From contig NZ_JAQLFP010000018.1 in the NCBI RefSeq assembly GCF_028207065.1, forward strand, positions 1 through 56,056: a stretch of DNA of 56,056 nt. Reading direction: 5' to 3'. Position 1 is the stretch's first letter. Each line of letters opens with the position of its first letter. Of the stretch, positions 52,597 through 56,056 are shown in pieces. Below the pieces are notes generated by a model. The model was not told the origin of the DNA and did no database searches. It saw only the letters and a program-made list of their open reading frames with translations. The position numbers and the translations under genes are program-made. The stretch is from Collinsella aerofaciens. Its GTDB lineage: Bacteria > Actinomycetota > Coriobacteriia > Coriobacteriales > Coriobacteriaceae.

Positions 52597-53028
52597 ATGT
52601 CCAAGTACATCTCCGAGCTCATGTCGCCGCAGCTTATGGGCGTCGTCTATGCCTTCGTTGGCTTTATCATCGCCCTGTATGTGCTGTCGGTCGTCTATGT
52701 GTTCATCGACGCTCGCCGCCGCGGCGCCAGCGCCTACGTGGCATGGGGCATCATCGCCCTCATCCCGTTTGTAGGCCTCATTGCCTACCTGGTCCTGCGC
52801 CCGCACTCCTACGCGTCCGACCGCGAGGAGCAGGAGCTGGACATGGCCCTGCGCGAGCGCCAGCTTGCCCAGTACGGCACCTGCCCGCAGTGCGGTGCGC
52901 CTATCGAGAAGGACTTTGTCGTGTGCCCGGTGTGCGACACCCAGGTTCGTAACGTGTGCCCCAGCTGCCATCGTCCGCTCGATGCGCACTGGAAGGTCTG
53001 CCCCTACTGCCGAACTCGCATCCAGTAA
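52597..53028 (+). CDS. membrane protein with PLDc_N-like anchor and double zinc ribbon
   Basis: 143-residue protein of unknown role. Two hydrophobic spans (about 11-37 and 47-66: VVYAFVGFIIALYVLSVVYVFI and AWGIIALIPFVGLIAYLVL) resemble the PLDc_N/phospholipase-D-nuclease N-terminal module. A short charged helix follows, then four CxxC knuckles forming two zinc ribbons: CPQC...CPVC and CPSC...CPYC (residues 92-140). ATG 52597 has GAAAGG upstream. It could act in membrane-linked regulation or assembly; no partner is indicated. Confidence 0.82.
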   Translation: MSKYISELMSPQLMGVVYAFVGFIIALYVLSVVYVFIDARRRGASAYVAWGIIALIPFVGLIAYLVLRPHSYASDREEQELDMALRERQLAQYGTCPQCGAPIEKDFVVCPVCDTQVRNVCPSCHRPLDAHWKVCPYCRTRIQ

Positions 53029-53118
53029 CGCATCCATCGCCGGGCCGGCCGCAAGCCACGGGCATGCCGCAAGCCACACGCGCACCCCGCCCCCACACGA
53101 TGAAGCATGCGTAGAAAA

Positions 53119-53150
53119 TCGCCCGCCGTGCCATTAAGGTGCGGCGGGCG
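53119..53150 (+). terminator. hairpin between zinc-ribbon gene and thrS
   Basis: CGCCCGCCG-TGCC and GGTG-CGGCGGGCG form a stem of about 12 bp with an ATTAA loop. No good T-run follows, so termination is uncertain. Confidence 0.5.
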
Positions 53151-53248
53151 CTTGTATACCAAGGCAACCTGCCTATAATGATGCAAGTTAAAACGCCGAG
53201 CGCATCGCACGCACTTGCATCAGGCATCCGAGAGGAGAAAACATACCC

Positions 53249-55012
53249 ATGAAGGCACTCTACAATGACGGTTCGGTGGCCGAGCTCCCGCAGGACGAGG
53301 TCACGCACGTCATCCGCCACTCTGCCGCGCATATCATGGCGCAGGCCATCAAGCGCCTGTACCCCCAGGCCGACTTTGCCTACGGCCCCGCGACCGACAA
53401 CGGCTTCTACTACGACGTCGACCTGCCCGAGGGCGTCAAGATCAGCGAGGACGACTTCCCTGCGATCGAGGCCGAGATGAAGAAGATCGTCAAGGAGAAC
53501 CTCAAGTTCACCGTGTACGAGAAGCCCCGCGCCGAGGCCATCGCCCTTATGGAGGAGCGCGGCGAGAAGTACAAGGTCGAGCACATCGGCGACCTGGACG
53601 ACGACGCCCGCATCACCTTCTACCAGCAGGGCGACTATATCGACATGTGCGTCGGCCCCCACATCTGCTACACCAAGGCCCTCAAGGCCTTTAAGCTCAC
53701 CGGCGTCTCGGGCGCCTACTGGAAGGGCGACAAGGACAACAAGATGCTCACCCGCATCAACGGCGTCGCCTTTGCCACTAAGGAAGAGCTCGACGAGCAC
53801 ATGCACATGCTGGAGGAGGCCAAAAAGCGCGACCACCGCAAGATCGGCCGCGAGATGGACCTCTTTATGATGCGCGACGAGGCCCCCGGCTTCCCGTTCT
53901 TCCTGCCCAACGGCATGATCCTCAAGAACACGCTGCTGGACTACTGGCGCGAGATCCACCACAAGGCCGGCTACGTGGAGATCTCCACGCCGCTTATCAT
54001 GAACAAGCAGCTGTGGAAGACCTCGGGTCACTGGGACCACTACAAGGACAACATGTACTCTACCGTCATCGACGACGAAGAGTACTGCATTAAGCCCATG
54101 AACTGCCCGGGCGGCGTGCTGGTGTACGCCTCCAAGCCGCACTCTTACCGCGAGCTGCCCATCCGCGCCGGCGAGATTGGCCTGGTGCACCGTCACGAGC
54201 TGCGCGGCGCCCTGCACGGCCTGTTCCGCGTGCGCTGCTTTAACCAGGACGACGCCCACCTGTTTGTGCGTCCCGACCAGCTGACCGACGAGATCGTGGG
54301 CGTGGTCAACCTTATCGACTCCGTGTACCAGAAGTTTGGCTTTAAGTATCACGTTGAGCTTTCCACCCGCCCCGAGGACTCCATGGGTTCGGACGAGGAC
54401 TGGGCTCGCGCCGAGGAGGGTCTGCGCACCGCTCTGGAGAAGCTGGGCATGGACTACGAAGTCAACGAGGGCGACGGAGCCTTCTACGGCCCCAAGATCG
54501 ACTTCCATCTGGAGGACTCGCTCGGCCGTACCTGGCAGTGCGGTACTGTGCAGCTCGACTTCCAGATGCCGCTCAACTTTGACCTGGAGTACGTTGACGC
54601 CGACGGCACCAAGAAGCGCCCCATCATGCTGCATCGCGTGTGCTTTGGCTCCATCGAGCGCTTCATCGGTATTCTGATTGAGCACTTTGCGGGCAAGTTT
54701 CCCACTTGGCTGGCTCCCGTGCAGGTCAAGGCGCTTCCCGTCTCCGAGAAGAGTCGCGACTACGCCCACGAGGTGTGCGCCAAGCTGGAGGACGCCGGCA
54801 TTCGCGTGGTCTGCGACGACCGCGACGAGAAGATCGGCTACAAGATCCGCGAGGCCCGCAGTATCGACCGCGTGCCCTACATGCTCATCCTAGGCGAGAA
54901 GGAGGTCGAGGCCGGCAACATTTCCGTCCGCGATCGCTCTAACGAGACTGTTCAGATGAGCGTTGACGAGTTTGTTGCCAAGGTGACTGAGGAGATCAAG
55001 ACCCGCGCCTAA
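53249..55012 (+). CDS. thrS: threonyl-tRNA synthetase, form without TGS domain
   Basis: Charges tRNA-Thr. The 587-residue protein begins directly at the editing region: HSAAHIMAQAIKRLYP with the zinc-type HxxxH, YGPATDNGFYYD, and CVGPHICYT. It continues through the class II catalytic core: KPMNCPGG (zinc Cys), HRHELRGALHGLFRVR (motif 2), GAFYGPKID and LHRVCFGSIERF (motif 3). It ends in an anticodon-binding domain (KIREARSIDRVPYMLILG). The roughly 60-residue N-terminal TGS domain of E. coli ThrRS is missing, as in several Gram-positive lineages. GAGAGGAG precedes the ATG. No T-box was recognised. Confidence 0.95.
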   Translation: MKALYNDGSVAELPQDEVTHVIRHSAAHIMAQAIKRLYPQADFAYGPATDNGFYYDVDLPEGVKISEDDFPAIEAEMKKIVKENLKFTVYEKPRAEAIALMEERGEKYKVEHIGDLDDDARITFYQQGDYIDMCVGPHICYTKALKAFKLTGVSGAYWKGDKDNKMLTRINGVAFATKEELDEHMHMLEEAKKRDHRKIGREMDLFMMRDEAPGFPFFLPNGMILKNTLLDYWREIHHKAGYVEISTPLIMNKQLWKTSGHWDHYKDNMYSTVIDDEEYCIKPMNCPGGVLVYASKPHSYRELPIRAGEIGLVHRHELRGALHGLFRVRCFNQDDAHLFVRPDQLTDEIVGVVNLIDSVYQKFGFKYHVELSTRPEDSMGSDEDWARAEEGLRTALEKLGMDYEVNEGDGAFYGPKIDFHLEDSLGRTWQCGTVQLDFQMPLNFDLEYVDADGTKKRPIMLHRVCFGSIERFIGILIEHFAGKFPTWLAPVQVKALPVSEKSRDYAHEVCAKLEDAGIRVVCDDRDEKIGYKIREARSIDRVPYMLILGEKEVEAGNISVRDRSNETVQMSVDEFVAKVTEEIKTRA

Positions 55013-55034
55013 GGCAAACTTCACAACAATTAAC

Positions 55035-55070
55035 AAAGGCGCCCGTCCTCAAAGGGCGGGCGCCTTTTTT
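55035..55070 (+). terminator. first thrS terminator
   Basis: AAAGGCGCCCG pairs with CGGGCGCCTTT over 11 bp, followed by TTT. Confidence 0.92.
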
Positions 55071-55084
55071 CATGCTCAAATAAG

Positions 55085-55112
55085 AAAAGCCGCTGGTCAA
55101 GCGGCTTTTTTT
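55085..55112 (+). terminator. second, tandem thrS terminator
   Basis: AAAAGCCGC-TGGTCAA-GCGGCTTTT followed by TTT. Tandem terminators insulate thrS from the NusG-paralogue operon. Confidence 0.9.
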
Positions 55113-55125
55113 GTTGCACAAAAAG

Positions 55126-55247
55126 GTACAGGTTTTTGTATCTTTCGACAGACGACATTATACGAGCAATTAATCAGCGTTTGCCCAGATTACGCAAAAT
55201 GTACTGCTAGTAGGTACATCTCCATACCCCTCTATAAAAACCTGTAC
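55126..55247 (+). promoter_or_regulatory. leader region of the NusG-paralogue operon
   Basis: GTACAGGTTTTT (55126-55137) and AAAAACCTGTAC (55236-55247) are a perfect 12-bp inverted repeat about 100 bases apart. Inside are a TATACG box near 55160 and a smaller palindrome ATGTAC...GTACAT (55199-55219). The gap 55113-55338 has no gene. NusG paralogues of the UpxY/LoaP type often act on leaders of this sort, so the structure may be part of an antitermination target. Confidence 0.4.
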
Positions 55248-55338
55248 TTTTGCGACTGCGCCTAGCTGCGAGCGAGAAGCCTGTTCTAAACGCCCCTGCA
55301 TTTGCGTGCATCGCAAAGCCAAAAGAGGGGGCGAGAAC

Positions 55339-55929
55339 TTGGAACAGACGGTACGGCGTCAAGAGCAACTGCCGGGCGCATTTAACGGCGCCACCACCAA
55401 CAGCCAGCACGGCCGCGTCCGCTGGTATCTGGTCCACACCCCCAATGGAAAAGAGCGCGAGACCTGCGAAAAGGTCCGCCGCATTATCCCGCACAACCTT
55501 ATGCAGGACGCTTTTGTAATGCAAAAGGAGTTCTGGTTTAAGCGGGATGGCGCCTGGTCGCTCCAGACCAAACCCATGTACAAGGAATACTTCTTCGTCG
55601 CTACGCACGATGCCGCTGCGCTCGATAGGGCTTTGGCCCAGTTGAGCTTTGGCTGCCGTATCGCCGGCAGTAGGGAGCGGGCGTACATGCCCATGCCGGA
55701 CGACGCGCAGGACTGGTACCGCAGCGTACTGGACGACGACGGCGTGGTGCGCAACAGCGTCGCGCGCATAGAAGGCGGCGTGTTGCACATAGAGCAGGGT
55801 CCCTTGGTGGGGCAAGAGGCCCGTGTAAAGAAGATCGACCGTCATAAGCGCTGGTGCTTGGTAGACGTGGGTGAAGGCGACTCCGCATTTAGGGAGTTGC
55901 TTCCGCTCGACGTTCCCAGCAAAACGTAA
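55339..55929 (+). CDS. NusG-family specialised antitermination factor (LoaP/UpxY/RfaH-like)
   Basis: Paralogue of NusG that should travel with RNA polymerase on one operon. The 196-residue protein has an NGN domain from about residue 28 (VRWYLVHTPNGKERETCEKVRRI...KPMYKEYFFVAT) and a C-terminal KOW-like domain (IEQGPLVGQEARVKKIDRHKRWCLVDV). Its location, first in a new transcription unit after tandem terminators and directly followed by another reading frame, fits the family's usual control of long polysaccharide operons. The TTG start at 55339 has GAGGGGGCGAG upstream; GTG 55306 is an alternative. Confidence 0.85.
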   Translation: MEQTVRRQEQLPGAFNGATTNSQHGRVRWYLVHTPNGKERETCEKVRRIIPHNLMQDAFVMQKEFWFKRDGAWSLQTKPMYKEYFFVATHDAAALDRALAQLSFGCRIAGSRERAYMPMPDDAQDWYRSVLDDDGVVRNSVARIEGGVLHIEQGPLVGQEARVKKIDRHKRWCLVDVGEGDSAFRELLPLDVPSKT

Positions 55930-55937
55930 GGGAGACG

Positions 55938-56056
55938 TTGTACCAGCTAATCGTTCGCATTTTTGAATTTATAGACGGGGGGGGGTGTTCCTATAGTTTT
56001 GTCAACTGGGCAATGCTGTTTTCGAGATTGAATCGCGACATGCTAACGCCAGGCCT
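55938..56056 (+). CDS. start of an unidentified gene, cut by the window end, with a G9 tract
   Basis: A frame opens at TTG 55938, four bases after AAGGGAG that overlaps the NusG-paralogue stop, and stays open to the end (39 codons): MYQLIVRIFEFIDGGGCSYS... Codons 14-16 are a run of nine G residues (55977-55985). Loss of one G leads to a TGA within about 18 codons and gain of one gives TAG after seven, so length changes would switch the gene off. Partial and not identified; the alternative is an untranslated leader. Confidence 0.45.
   Translation, partial: MYQLIVRIFEFIDGGGCSYSFVNWAMLFSRLNRDMLTPG

Overview
The window looks like the chromosome of a Collinsella-type member of the Coriobacteriia (high-GC Gram-positive anaerobe of the gut). 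This rests on recalled protein-family resemblance, GC-rich third codon positions, frequent GTG/TTG starts and GAAAGG-type ribosome sites; no search was run. It is mostly chromosomal backbone: about 48 protein genes, a complete RNase P RNA, tRNA-Pro, tRNA-Gly, tRNA-Leu and a selenocysteine tRNA. There is no insertion sequence, prophage or CRISPR array.

Layout. 1-13 kb holds housekeeping and small-metabolism genes: rpiB, a cysteine desulfidase, a HAD phosphatase, rpsA, rnpB, a YigZ protein, an O-acetylhomoserine sulfhydrylase, an MFS exporter, xpt, a stand-alone GGQ protein, a lipid kinase and a CLC transporter. 13-18.7 kb is a molybdenum block: moeA, mogA, modA, an unusual modB carrying a large extracytoplasmic domain, and modC. 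19-26.9 kb is an eight-gene operon centred on selenium: two double-cubane-type reductases, their ATP-dependent activase, a GT4 glycosyltransferase, selD (itself a selenoprotein with an in-frame UGA), a YedF protein, a DUF3343 protein and a cysteine-desulfurase-like enzyme. After brnQ, two tRNAs and a formate/nitrite channel come selA-selB-selC. Every known component of Sec synthesis and insertion is therefore within about 10 kb. 33.7-39 kb carries gdhA and a two-subunit molybdenum hydroxylase. 39-47 kb is tRNA-Leu, tig-clpP-clpX, valS and folC. 47.7-52.1 kb, on the minus strand, is an M24 peptidase and a GlpA/GlpB-like/DUF1667 operon. 52.6-56 kb is a zinc-ribbon membrane protein, thrS, a NusG paralogue and the start of the operon it probably controls, with a nine-G tract in the coding region.

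How it fits together. Molybdate uptake, molybdopterin maturation, selenophosphate synthesis, probable selenium-carrier proteins and a molybdenum hydroxylase lie within one 26-kb stretch. That suggests an anaerobic lifestyle using selenoproteins and perhaps a labile-selenium molybdenum hydroxylase. The most novel-looking parts are the double-cubane/GT4/selD operon and the intergenic DNA. Many gaps contain long palindromes. They include an array of six 16-bp half-sites alternating in orientation with an exact 80-bp period, a tRNA-Gly-derived structure enclosing three hairpins, and two copies of a roughly 100-nt structured element.
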